64,000 nt of DNA from Mesorhizobium huakuii (lineage in GTDB: Bacteria; Pseudomonadota; Alphaproteobacteria; Rhizobiales; Rhizobiaceae). Below are positions 51,098 through 58,825 of the stretch, one piece after another. Location: assembly GCF_030160235.1 (NCBI RefSeq), contig NZ_BSNY01000021.1, forward strand, positions 310,001 through 374,000, written 5' to 3'. Both the position numbers and the translations under genes were made by a program. Below the pieces are notes generated by a model. It searched no databases and was not told where the DNA came from. It saw nothing but the letters and a program-made list of their open reading frames with translations. Within the stretch, counting starts at the first letter, position 1. The number at the start of each line of letters is the position of its first letter.

Positions 51098-51316
51098 ATG
51101 CGCACGATGGCAAGGTCTTCCGCCGCCGGTGCGAACATCGAGATCGCCAACGGTGCCGCCATCGACGCTAAGTCACAGGTCCTGGCCGCCATCGGTGGGC
51201 TTGTCGCCGATGGCAAGGCAGAATGGAGCCGCACCGCATCCGGGGAGATCGAGCTGCGGCTGTTGTCCGGCGAGGTTTTCCTGCTTGGCGAGGTCGCTGT
51301 CACGCGTGTCGCTTGA
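51098..51316 (+). CDS. Small hypothetical protein in the ada operon
   Basis: The 72-residue frame lies 12 bp after ada and before ogt. It has IEIANGAAIDAKSQVLAAIG then GGLVADGKAEWSRTASGEIE and LRLLSGEVFLLGEVAVTRVA, a simple alpha-beta layout with the strands typical of a small folded domain. The ribosome site is weak. Position suggests a member of the alkylation-repair operon, function unknown. Confidence 0.45.
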   Translation: MRTMARSSAAGANIEIANGAAIDAKSQVLAAIGGLVADGKAEWSRTASGEIELRLLSGEVFLLGEVAVTRVA

Positions 51317-51435
51317 AGCGCTTACCCTGGCGTCCTTATCCACGAACGCGGCAATTCGAATTTGAAAGCAAGCATCGGAGTGAGACACGCAACGCACATG
51401 GCTAGGGTTCAGGCACAGACACAGGAGTGAAGACA

Positions 51436-51990
51436 ATGAACCCGATGCAAACCCACATGCCGGCGACAGCCCGCAACATTGCCGCCCTCGACACCATCGC
51501 CTACGCCGTCGACCAATCCACGATCGGCAAGATCCTGGCGGCGCGCAGCCCCGTCGGCGTCTGCGCCATCCTGATCGGCTCCGACGCCGAAGCGTTGGAG
51601 CAGGACCTCGCCGACCGCTTTCCCGGCAAGGTGCTGGTCGAAGACGAGGCCGCCCTGCGCGGCGATCTCGCGGCGATAGCCCGCTTCATCGAAACGCCCG
51701 GCGCCGGCCTCGACCTGCCGCTCGACACGCGCCACGGCACGCCGTTCCACCAGCGTGTGTGGGAGGCGCTGCGCGCCATTCCCTGCGGCGCCACCGTCAC
51801 CTACACCGCGCTTGCCCGGCGCCTCGACCAGCCGAACGGCGCGCGTGCCGTGGCAACCGCTTGTGCCGCCAACGCCATTGCGCTCGGCATCCCCTGCCAC
51901 CGCGTTATCAGGGCCGACGGCACGCTTTCGGGCTATCGCTGGGGTATCGAACGCAAGCGCGCGCTGCTCGAGAAGGAGGCCGCCATATGA
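51436..51990 (+). CDS. ogt: Methylated-DNA--protein-cysteine methyltransferase
   Basis: A 184-residue suicide repair protein that takes methyl groups from O6-methylguanine. Marks: GTPFHQRVWEALRAIPCGAT, arginine-finger region ARRLDQPNGARAVATACAAN, and the acceptor Cys in LGIPCHRVIRADGTLSGYRW. It duplicates the last domain of the Ada protein encoded just upstream. AGGAG stands 8 bases before the ATG at 51436. The stop overlaps the next ATG by 4 bases. Confidence 0.93.
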   Translation: MNPMQTHMPATARNIAALDTIAYAVDQSTIGKILAARSPVGVCAILIGSDAEALEQDLADRFPGKVLVEDEAALRGDLAAIARFIETPGAGLDLPLDTRHGTPFHQRVWEALRAIPCGATVTYTALARRLDQPNGARAVATACAANAIALGIPCHRVIRADGTLSGYRWGIERKRALLEKEAAI

Positions 51991-52730
51991 ACGCCCACGC
52001 CAAGGTTGCCACAGCGGCGGTGGAAGCGGCCGAGACACGCATCGCCGCTTACCACTGGCCAACCCTGGCCGCGGAGCTCGACGGCTTCGGCTGCGCGGTG
52101 ATGGAAAAGCTGCTCTCGCCCGAAGAGTGCCGGCAGATCGCCGGCCTCTACGTCAAGGAACAGCATTTCCGCAGCCACATCCACATGGCCAGGCACGGCT
52201 TCGGCAAGGGCGAATACCGCTACTTCCGCTATCCCTTGCCGGATCTGCTCGGCGGCCTGCGCAGCGCGCTCTATCCCAGGCTGGCCGAGGTCGCCAACCG
52301 CTGGAACGAGCGCATGGGTATTACCCTGCGCTACCCCGCCGCCCATGCCGAATTTCTCGACCAGTGCCACGCCGCCGGCCAGGTCAGGCCGACGCCGCTT
52401 CTGCTGCAATATGTCCCCGGCGACTTCAACTGCCTGCACCAGGACCTCTATGGCGATCTCGCCTTTCCCCTGCAGGTGGCGATCCTGCTCTCCGAGCCGG
52501 GCGAGGATTTCACCGGCGGCGAGTTCGCGCTGACCGAACAGCGGCCGCGCATGCAGAGCCGGGTCGAGGTGGTGCCCTTGCGCCAGGGTGACGCCGTGGC
52601 CTTCGCCGTCCACAACCGGCCGGTGCAGGGAACCAAAGGCAACTACCGCGTCAACCTGCGCCACGGCGTCAGCCGCCTGCGCTCAGGCATGCGCCACACG
52701 CTCGGCATCATTTTTCATGACGCGAAGTGA
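51987..52730 (+). CDS. 2OG-Fe(II) oxygenase (DUF2086, oxidative DNA repair type)
   Basis: A 247-residue dioxygenase. The iron site is HQDLYGD (HxD) with the distal His probably in VHNRPVQGTKGNYRVNLRHG, and Arg of the same segment for 2-oxoglutarate. The DUF2086/Oxygenase-NA family is predicted to oxidise methyl groups on damaged DNA, analogous to AlkB. Its ATG overlaps the ogt stop, which firmly ties it to alkylation repair. Confidence 0.85.
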   Translation: MNAHAKVATAAVEAAETRIAAYHWPTLAAELDGFGCAVMEKLLSPEECRQIAGLYVKEQHFRSHIHMARHGFGKGEYRYFRYPLPDLLGGLRSALYPRLAEVANRWNERMGITLRYPAAHAEFLDQCHAAGQVRPTPLLLQYVPGDFNCLHQDLYGDLAFPLQVAILLSEPGEDFTGGEFALTEQRPRMQSRVEVVPLRQGDAVAFAVHNRPVQGTKGNYRVNLRHGVSRLRSGMRHTLGIIFHDAK

Positions 52731-52736
52731 GCGCTT

Positions 52737-52764
52737 CTTTCTTCTCCCCAGGCGGAGAAGAAAG
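52737..52764. terminator. Hairpin between convergent genes
   Basis: CTTTCTTCTCC and GGAGAAGAAAG are perfect 11-bp arms with a 6-base loop, 6 bp after the oxygenase stop and 8 bp before the sigma gene end. No T-run on the plus strand. Confidence 0.45.
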
Positions 52765-52772
52765 GCCGCGCT

Positions 52773-53705
52773 TCATTCCGCGTCCGCCAAGACCAATTCC
52801 AGGATCCAGGGGCACGCGTAATAGTCGGCGATGCGGTCGATGGCGCCGCCTTCGGCATGGATGCGCACGAAATATACTGGCCGCCAGACCTCGCCACGCA
52901 GCCTGTCGACGACCAGCACCGCCTCCCCTTCGATCGTGTCCGGCCGCATGCGCCAGGGCTCGCCGCGTTCATACTCGACGAAATAGGGCGAGTCGGAAAG
53001 CAGGCCGTTGTAGCAGTCCGAAACCCGCAGCCGGGCGTCGGCGCTGGTCAGTGCCCGCACCCCGTCCCAGTCCCTGGCATTGAAGAGCTGGACATAGCGG
53101 CCGAGCAGCCGCTCCAGCTCGGGATCGTGCGCGGGGGCCGCGACCGGTTGCGCCGGCAAGGCGGCGAGCTTGGCCCGGCCGCGATTGAGCGCCGACTTGA
53201 CGCCGCCCGATGTCGAGCCGACCAGGCCGGCGATCTCCTCCAGCGAATGGTCGAAGACATCCTTGAGCAGCACGCAGGCGCGCTCCTTCGGCGGCAGATG
53301 CACCACCAGCCGTTCGATGGCGCGGCCGGCGCCCGCACCGGCGGGTTCGACGGGCAGCACGATCTCATCGCCGGCATAGCCGGCTTCGGCCTTGAGCCGC
53401 GTGCGGCGGGTGCGGATGAAGTCGATGCACCTGTTATGGGCGATGCGGAACAGCCACGGTCGCAGCGCCTGTGTATCGTCGAGCTGCCCGATCTTGCGAT
53501 AGGCCTCGAACAGGGCCTCCTGCATGATGTCCTCGCCGTCGAGAGCCGAGCCGGTCATGCGCGCGCAATAGCGGTGGAGACGGACGCGCAGATGCGAGAC
53601 CGTCTCCAGGAACGCCCTGTAGCGCAGGTCGAACAGGCCTTCGGGATCGGGGCGCGGTTCGATGCCCTGCCTCGTCTCACGGAAATTGCGGATCTGCTGG
53701 TTCAT
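52773..53705 (-). CDS. ECF sigma factor with SnoaL-like C-terminal extension
   Basis: A 310-residue sigma factor. Region 2 (ALDGEDIMQEALFEAYRKIG; LRPWLFRIAHNRCIDFIRTR) and region 4 (LPPKERACVLLKDVFDHSLE then EIAGLVGSTSGGVKSALNRG) are followed by a SnoaL/NTF2-like domain from about residue 195 (LLGRYVQLFNARDWDGVRAL). Such extended ECF factors are controlled by their own tail rather than by an anti-sigma protein. The gene lies 88 bp after the HSL-type esterase on the same strand. Confidence 0.88.
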   Translation of the reverse strand: MNQQIRNFRETRQGIEPRPDPEGLFDLRYRAFLETVSHLRVRLHRYCARMTGSALDGEDIMQEALFEAYRKIGQLDDTQALRPWLFRIAHNRCIDFIRTRRTRLKAEAGYAGDEIVLPVEPAGAGAGRAIERLVVHLPPKERACVLLKDVFDHSLEEIAGLVGSTSGGVKSALNRGRAKLAALPAQPVAAPAHDPELERLLGRYVQLFNARDWDGVRALTSADARLRVSDCYNGLLSDSPYFVEYERGEPWRMRPDTIEGEAVLVVDRLRGEVWRPVYFVRIHAEGGAIDRIADYYACPWILELVLADAE

Positions 53706-53793
53706 CGCGGCGCGTCGCTCGGCCTTGCCGCAGCATCGCGCAGGCCCCGCGCATCCACAAGCACCATATGCGACCCGATCGGCCCGCCCATGC

Positions 53794-54747
53794 CTACGCC
53801 GCCTTGCCGCCGGCGACCTTGTGGCTGGCGGCATCGTCACCGGTATCCGACAGCCCGAGCCTCGGCCGCACCCAGGCGGCGAGGCGGCCGATCGCATCGT
53901 CGGCTTCCGGCGCCCGGCCGGCCATCATCTGGAACGAGTGCAGCATGTCGTCGAAGACGTCGAGGCGCGCCTCGACGCCAGCCTGCCGCGCGCGCTCGGC
54001 GAACATGCGGCTTTCGTCGACCAGCGTCTCATCGGCGCCGGCCTGCAGGAAGACGGGCGGAAAGCCACTCAAATCGGCATAGAGCGGGCTGACCTCCGGA
54101 TCCAGCCGGTCGCGGTCGCCTATGAAGTTGGTCACCAGCCAGTCGACGCCCCCCTTGGCGAAGAAAGGATCCTTTTCGCGATTGGTTTCATAGCTGGCGG
54201 CGGTCAGCGCCATGTCGAACCAGCCGGAGATGATCAGCGTGGCGGCCGGCAGCGGCCGCTCCTGCGCCCGCAACCGCTGCAGCACGCCATAGGTCAGCAC
54301 CGCGCCGCAGGAATCCGCGGCAAGCGCGATCCGCCTGGTGTCGAAGCCCTGGTCGATGAGCCAGTCCCAGGCGGCCATCGCCGCCTCGAGCTGCGCCGGA
54401 TACTTGGCCTCGTTCGCCAGCGGATAGCCATAGAGCAACGCCCGGCAGCCGACGGCCTTGGCCAGATGGCCGACCAGCTTGCGGTGGGTGTAGATCGAGC
54501 CGCCGACGAAGCCGCCGCCATGCGCGTAAAACAGCACGCGCCGCTCGTCGGCACCCTTCGGCACGGCCCATAGCGCAGGCACGCCGCCGGCATCCACCTC
54601 GATATAGTCGACGCCGCCGGGTTCGCCGGTCAGCGCCGTCCAACTCGTATTGTTGAACTCGACGAACGCCTGCGGGTTCATTTTGCCGGCATTGGCGCCG
54701 ATCGCCGCGTAGTGGTTCCTGTTTGCTTCGCTCTCGATGCTCGCCAT
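53794..54747 (-). CDS. Alpha/beta hydrolase, HSL-type esterase
   Basis: A 317-residue esterase of the hormone-sensitive-lipase family. VLFYAHGGGFVGGSIYTHR is the oxyanion HGGG loop; the nucleophile is in ALAADSCGAVL, where the usual first Gly of GDSAG is Ala; Asp is in QAGADETLVDESRMF and His in DDMLHSFQMM. It probably cleaves a short ester or lactone. GGAGAG precedes the ATG. An ECF factor gene with a sensory tail follows, which may be functionally linked. Confidence 0.85.
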   Translation of the reverse strand: MASIESEANRNHYAAIGANAGKMNPQAFVEFNNTSWTALTGEPGGVDYIEVDAGGVPALWAVPKGADERRVLFYAHGGGFVGGSIYTHRKLVGHLAKAVGCRALLYGYPLANEAKYPAQLEAAMAAWDWLIDQGFDTRRIALAADSCGAVLTYGVLQRLRAQERPLPAATLIISGWFDMALTAASYETNREKDPFFAKGGVDWLVTNFIGDRDRLDPEVSPLYADLSGFPPVFLQAGADETLVDESRMFAERARQAGVEARLDVFDDMLHSFQMMAGRAPEADDAIGRLAAWVRPRLGLSDTGDDAASHKVAGGKAA

Positions 54748-55036
54748 GATGCTCTCCTGGTTATGGATCGCGGACCGCGCGACCTTTCGAGAAGCAGAGA
54801 CGGATGGGCCGGCGAAAAGGATACGTCGCAGCGGACGATTTTTCCGCCCACGCTAATCCTCGCCCCGAAACATCGCGGCGTGGCGCTGGGCGAGTTCGCC
54901 CGTCACCAGGATCATCGTCATCTCCATCTGGGGTTGAGGCGGCCGCCACACCGGCGACCGCACCTTGAAGACGAAGAGACGAGGGCAAAGGATTCTGCCC
55001 AAACAGTTTTTTGACAGGAACCTCGCCGTGCCCCGC

Positions 55037-55624
55037 TCACCGCGCCGGGGCGTAGCGGTTCACCACCATGCCGCAGGCATAGGCTTTCGAGCCGAGCAGG
55101 CGCAGGTTACGAAAACCGCCCTGGTCGAAGATGCGGAGGCCGGCACCCAGCACGGCTGGATTGATGAACAGCTGGAACTCGTCGACCAGCCCGGCTGCGA
55201 TCAGCGACGAGGCGAAGCCGGCACCGCCGAAGACGATGATGTCGCCACCCTCGCCCGCCTTCAGCGCCTCGACCTCGCGCGGCAGGTCGCCGCTCACCAC
55301 CGTGGTACGCTCCCAGCGCGAAGCCTTGAGCCTGTCGCTCGGCACCACCTTCCGGGCCTCGACGATACGCTGGGCGAAGGCATAGAACGGATCGCGTGGA
55401 AACTTCTTCGCCGCATTGCCCCAGTGGCTGAGATAGCCCTCCTCGGCCATCTTGCGGCTGAGCAGGATGGTGTCGATGCCGGCGAAAACGGTGTTGAAAT
55501 CGCGCTTCAGCTCATCGTCCCAACCGATGTCGTCGCCCCATTCCCAGAGCTGCCAGCGATGGTCGTCATAGGCGCCGACAAAACCGTCGACCGACATCTG
55601 CATCTGCAGGATGAGCTTCTTCAT
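55037..55624 (-). CDS. Dihydrofolate reductase-family protein (RibD C-terminal type)
   Basis: A 195-residue protein: MKKLILQMQMSVDGFVGAYD, then GIDTILLSRKMAEEGYLSHW and GGDIIVFGGAGFASSLIAAG, LVDEFQLFINPAVLGAG. It has the DHFR fold and would bind NADPH; its real substrate is unknown as free-standing members do not replace FolA. GAGGAG precedes the ATG at 55624. It is divergent from an HxlR gene, and inverted repeats fill the gap. Confidence 0.88.
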   Translation of the reverse strand: MKKLILQMQMSVDGFVGAYDDHRWQLWEWGDDIGWDDELKRDFNTVFAGIDTILLSRKMAEEGYLSHWGNAAKKFPRDPFYAFAQRIVEARKVVPSDRLKASRWERTTVVSGDLPREVEALKAGEGGDIIVFGGAGFASSLIAAGLVDEFQLFINPAVLGAGLRIFDQGGFRNLRLLGSKAYACGMVVNRYAPAR

Positions 55625-55660
55625 CGTCGTCTCCTCGTTTGTCCAGCTCAACGGAAATTG

Positions 55661-55711
55661 CTTTACTTTTGGAACCATTGACGCAAGGCAAAAATGGTGT
55701 CAATAGTAAAG
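55661..55711. promoter_or_regulatory. Nested inverted repeats, HxlR operator candidate
   Basis: CTTTACT (55661-55667) pairs with AGTAAAG (55705-55711) and ATTGAC (55677-55682) with GTCAAT (55699-55704), in the 111-bp gap between the reductase-like gene and the HxlR gene. Confidence 0.5.
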
Positions 55712-55735
55712 TGATTTAAAAATGGAACCGTAGAC

Positions 55736-56158
55736 ATGTCGACGCGCGAAAGATCCGGCTGCCCGATCAGCCTGTCGCTGGAACTGCTCGGCGACCGCTG
55801 GACGCTGCTCATCATCCGCGACCTGGTCTTCGCCGGGAAAAAGCATTTTCGCGAATTCCTGCAGTCGGATGAAGGCATCTCCTCGCGCACGCTGGCTGAG
55901 CGGCTGCAGACGCTGCAGGACGAAGGCATCCTCACCCGCAGCGGCGATCCGAGCCACGGCCTGAAGGCGATCTACCGGCTGACGGAAGCCGGCATCGACC
56001 TTTTGCCGGTGCTGGCCACGCTCGGCGCCTGGGGCAGCAAGCACCGCAAGGCCGACGATCAGCTCGCCCGCACCGCCGACGAGCTGGCGGCCGGCGGCGA
56101 GCCGGCGCTGGAACGGATGAAGGCGGCGCTGCGGGCCGAGCATCTGGCGAACACATGA
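55736..56158 (+). CDS. HxlR-family transcriptional regulator
   Basis: A 140-residue winged-helix regulator: SGCPISLSLELLGDRWTLLI, then KHFREFLQSDEGISSRTLAE and RLQTLQDEGILTRSGDPSHG, ending in a dimer helix. The Cys near the N-terminus (residue 9) is the conserved redox or electrophile sensor position of the family. Divergent from the DHFR-like gene, which it probably controls. Confidence 0.92.
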   Translation: MSTRERSGCPISLSLELLGDRWTLLIIRDLVFAGKKHFREFLQSDEGISSRTLAERLQTLQDEGILTRSGDPSHGLKAIYRLTEAGIDLLPVLATLGAWGSKHRKADDQLARTADELAAGGEPALERMKAALRAEHLANT

Positions 56159-56225
56159 TCGCCGCAGCTCTTGATGGATGCCGCAAGGTCAAGGCGCTGC
56201 CCAACCGCGCGGCGAGATCGGATCA

Positions 56226-56939
56226 TCACCGATCATCATACTCGTCGTGAAGGCGGACCCAATCGCCCAGCGTATGCGATGGCCCGTTTTCATTGCGGCC
56301 CATGGGAGTGAGGTCGAGATAGCTGTAGGTCCCGATCAGGTTCTCGCCGCCCCGGCTCCGCACCTGGAACGTGCAGTAGATCGTGCCGTCGTCATCCCTG
56401 TAGAAAACGGTCGCGCCAGCGCGATCCCTGCCCTTCATCGCGACCTCTTCGAAATTGAACAGCACCTTGCCCGAACTGATCTGGTCCTCGGTGAACGACA
56501 CCTGGAAGTCGAAATTGAAATCGCTTCCGAATGACGAAACCCAATCGAACCGCCAATTCATCCGCGCCTTGAAATCCAGGATCTCGGCCAGCGGAGCGCG
56601 CGCGCAGACGACCAGCGAGACGTCGTGATGCCTGAGATGCTGGTTGGCGGCATCGATGTGGTCGCAAAGGAACGAACAGCCGGTGCAGCGATAGTCCGCA
56701 TTGGGCGGAAACATGAAGTGATAGATGATCAACTGGCTGCGGCCGCCAAAGAGATCGGCCAGGGATTTCCTGCCCTGGGTCGTATCGAACGCGTAGGGCT
56801 TGTCGATGCGCAGCCACGGCAGCGCGCGCCGCTCCGCCGCGAGTTGTTGGCGCTGGCGCGTCAGCGCCTTCTCCTTTGCGAGATGCGATTTGTGCGCCTC
56901 GAACCAGTCCGAGTAAGGCGCGATGATGTGGTCGGTCAT
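56226..56939 (-). CDS. DUF899 thioredoxin-like protein
   Basis: A 237-residue protein of the DUF899 family. SDWFEAHKSHLAKEKALTRQ, then FGGRSQLIIYHFMFPPNADY and CTGCSFLCDHIDAANQHLRH (CxxC within a thioredoxin fold), WVSSFGSDFNFDFQVSFTE and LIGTYSYLDLTPMGRNE. The Cys pair suggests a redox role; biological function unknown. AAGGAGC precedes the ATG at 56939. Stands alone. Confidence 0.85.
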   Translation of the reverse strand: MTDHIIAPYSDWFEAHKSHLAKEKALTRQRQQLAAERRALPWLRIDKPYAFDTTQGRKSLADLFGGRSQLIIYHFMFPPNADYRCTGCSFLCDHIDAANQHLRHHDVSLVVCARAPLAEILDFKARMNWRFDWVSSFGSDFNFDFQVSFTEDQISSGKVLFNFEEVAMKGRDRAGATVFYRDDDGTIYCTFQVRSRGGENLIGTYSYLDLTPMGRNENGPSHTLGDWVRLHDEYDDR

Positions 56940-57099
56940 GTCGTGCTCCTTCCGCACTCGGGCGTATTGCCGGCAGCCTCGTTGCCCGTCTTGAAGACGC
57001 TGTCGAAAACCGCGATCCGACATTGGCTGCGCGATTTTCGCGGGAAGAGCGGTGATACAGCCGAGAGCGGACATATCGCTTGACAGATGTACATGCTAT

Positions 57100-57114
57100 G
57101 TTCTCTATTCGTTC
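57100..57114 (+). promoter_or_regulatory. SOS (LexA) box of dinB
   Basis: GTTCTCTATTCGTTC is an exact match to the alphaproteobacterial LexA site GTTC-N7-GTTC, 32 bp before the dinB start. It covers the -10 of a promoter whose -35 is TTGACA at 57080-57085. Confidence 0.85.
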
Positions 57115-57146
57115 CAGTCCATCAGCAACCGTGGATATGCAGCCGG

Positions 57147-58394
57147 ATGGAGACGATAGCCACCATCCTGCATGCCGATCTCGACGCTTTCTATGCCTCG
57201 GTCGAGCAGTTGCTCGATCCGTCGCTGCGCGGCAAGCCGATCGCGGTCGGCGGCGGCGTGGTGCTGGCCGCCTCCTATGAAGCGCGCGCCTTCGGCGTGC
57301 GCGGCGGCATGCCGGGGCGCAAGGCGCGCGAGCTATGCCCGCAACTGATCTTCGTCGGCGGCAATTTCAGCCACTACCAGCGGCTGGGCGACGCGGCGAT
57401 AAAGGTGCTCGACGATTTCACGCCGGTGGTCGAGCGCATTTCCATCGACGAGGCCTTCGCCGATGTCGCCGGCTGCACGCATCTGTTCGGCTCGCCGCGG
57501 GAGATCGCCACGGCCATCCGCCGCCGCGTGCGGGCCGAACTCGGCCTGCCGATCTCGATCGGCGTGGCCCGCACCAAGCATCTGGCCAAGATCGCCTCGC
57601 AGGTCGCCAAGCCCGACGGGCTGGTGGTGGTCGATCCCGGCACCGAATTGGCCTTCCTGCACGATCTGCCGGTCTCGCTGATGTGGGGCGTCGGTCCGGC
57701 GACCAAGGCGCGGCTTGCCGAGATCGGCGTCGAGACCATCGGCGAATTGGCGAGGACGCATAGCGGCGCGCTGACGCGGCTGCTCGGTCCCGCCGCCGGC
57801 GAAAAGCTCGCCGCTCTCGCATGGAACCGCGACCCGCGGAAACTCGAGACCAGGCGCCGGGCGCACTCGGCCGGCGCGCAATCGGCGCTCGGCCAGAAAC
57901 CCGCCGTTGCGCAGGTGATCGTGCCCACCTTGCTGCATCTGGCCGACCGCGTCGCCAGCCGGCTGCGCGCCAAGGCGCGGCCCGGCCGCACGGTGACGGT
58001 GCGCGTGCGCTTTGCCGATCTCAGCGCCGTCACGCGCTCGATCACGCTGGATCAGCCGATTTCGGCGACCACCATGCTGGCCGAGATCGCCGGCGACCTG
58101 GTGCGCGGCGTGCTTGCCGACCATCCACGGGAAAAGACCATCTCGCTGCTGGCGATCTCGGTCTCGCATCTCTGGGAGAGTGCCGAACTGCAGCTCGACC
58201 TGCCGCTCGGTCTCGCCGACGAGAAGCGCCGCCCCGGTAGCAAAAAGGGCCTCGCCCGTTTCGGCGCCGACCGCGCCATCGACAAGATCCGCGAACGCTT
58301 CGGCAAGCAGGCCGTCGGCTACGGCACGGTGGCGCTGGAAGCGGCACGCTCCGTGCCCGACGAATTCAGGGAACTGGCGGAAAAGGAGCTGTGA
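57147..58394 (+). CDS. dinB: DNA polymerase IV
   Basis: A Y-family translesion polymerase of 415 residues. ILHADLDAFYASVEQLLDPS holds the first catalytic Asp, RISIDEAFADVAG the Asp-Glu pair, and GVARTKHLAKIASQVAKPDG the palm/fingers; the little-finger domain starts about residue 245. Start 57147 is chosen since an upstream ATG at 57087 precedes the SOS box. Induced by DNA damage through LexA; copies past damaged bases with low fidelity. Confidence 0.93.
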   Translation: METIATILHADLDAFYASVEQLLDPSLRGKPIAVGGGVVLAASYEARAFGVRGGMPGRKARELCPQLIFVGGNFSHYQRLGDAAIKVLDDFTPVVERISIDEAFADVAGCTHLFGSPREIATAIRRRVRAELGLPISIGVARTKHLAKIASQVAKPDGLVVVDPGTELAFLHDLPVSLMWGVGPATKARLAEIGVETIGELARTHSGALTRLLGPAAGEKLAALAWNRDPRKLETRRRAHSAGAQSALGQKPAVAQVIVPTLLHLADRVASRLRAKARPGRTVTVRVRFADLSAVTRSITLDQPISATTMLAEIAGDLVRGVLADHPREKTISLLAISVSHLWESAELQLDLPLGLADEKRRPGSKKGLARFGADRAIDKIRERFGKQAVGYGTVALEAARSVPDEFRELAEKEL

Positions 58395-58431
58395 GCAGCG
58401 GCCTCGACGCTCTCGCCCTACGGCTTGCGGA

Positions 58432-58518
58432 TCAACGCCCGGAAGTGGCAGGCGCGGCGGTCACGGTAGAAAGCAGTTCGCGCTTCGCCAGCACCGGCTT
58501 CTGATATGTCTTCTTCAC
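58432..58518 (-). CDS. Orphan RiPP-precursor-like peptide, 28 residues
   Basis: A very short frame starting with GTG at 58518, GGGGGA standing 7 bases upstream, and ending with TGA at 58432. It reads MKKTYQKPVLAKRELL followed by STVTAAPATSGR. The K-x-Y-x-KP-x-L-x-KR-x-x-L-x-x-VTA leader is the pattern of short alphaproteobacterial peptides annotated as putative RiPP (lasso-type) precursors, and the last residues would be the core. No B, C or other maturation gene is beside it; it lies between dinB and rsgA. The pattern match is from memory and the function is inferred. Nothing else is seen in the 427-bp gap. Confidence 0.6.
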   Translation of the reverse strand: MKKTYQKPVLAKRELLSTVTAAPATSGR

Positions 58519-58789
58519 GGCAAAGTCCCCCAGCCCAAGCGGCTGGCGGCAGTAACATCCGCCCAGCACAGCTTGTCAAGAAAATGCGGACTCCGGCTTG
58601 GCGGGCCGCCTCTTGTCTTGAGGCTCGCCTGGTGATCATCGCGACAATCGGGGTCACTGACGGGTGAGCCCGGCCCTCTCGCCGTGAAATGCTTGCCAAA
58701 TCCCACCATGCCGCCCATACAGCGGCGTGGGCCGATCGCCCATCCTGAGAGATCGGCGCCTCTCCTATCTTTCCCGAGGATACTGTCCA

Positions 58790-58825
58790 ATGTCAGCGAC
58801 GCCGTCCCCTTGGTCGAAGCCGTGA
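58790..58825 (+). CDS. 11-codon leader peptide overlapping rsgA start
   Basis: ATG at 58790, preceded by GAGGA 10 bases upstream, opens [11 protein letters not shown] and stops with TGA at 58823-58825. That stop overlaps the GTG proposed as the rsgA start (GTGA). The peptide is the only frame here with a good ribosome site, so ribosomes may reach rsgA by termination and reinitiation. Alternatively an early frameshift in rsgA would produce the same picture. Confidence 0.45.
   Translation: MSATPSPWSKP

Noticed and set aside
54748-55036. 289-bp gap with a short frame MTMILVTGELAQRH on the minus strand
   Set aside because: Only 22 codons, no ribosome site and no recognisable pattern; may be a decayed fragment but cannot be supported.
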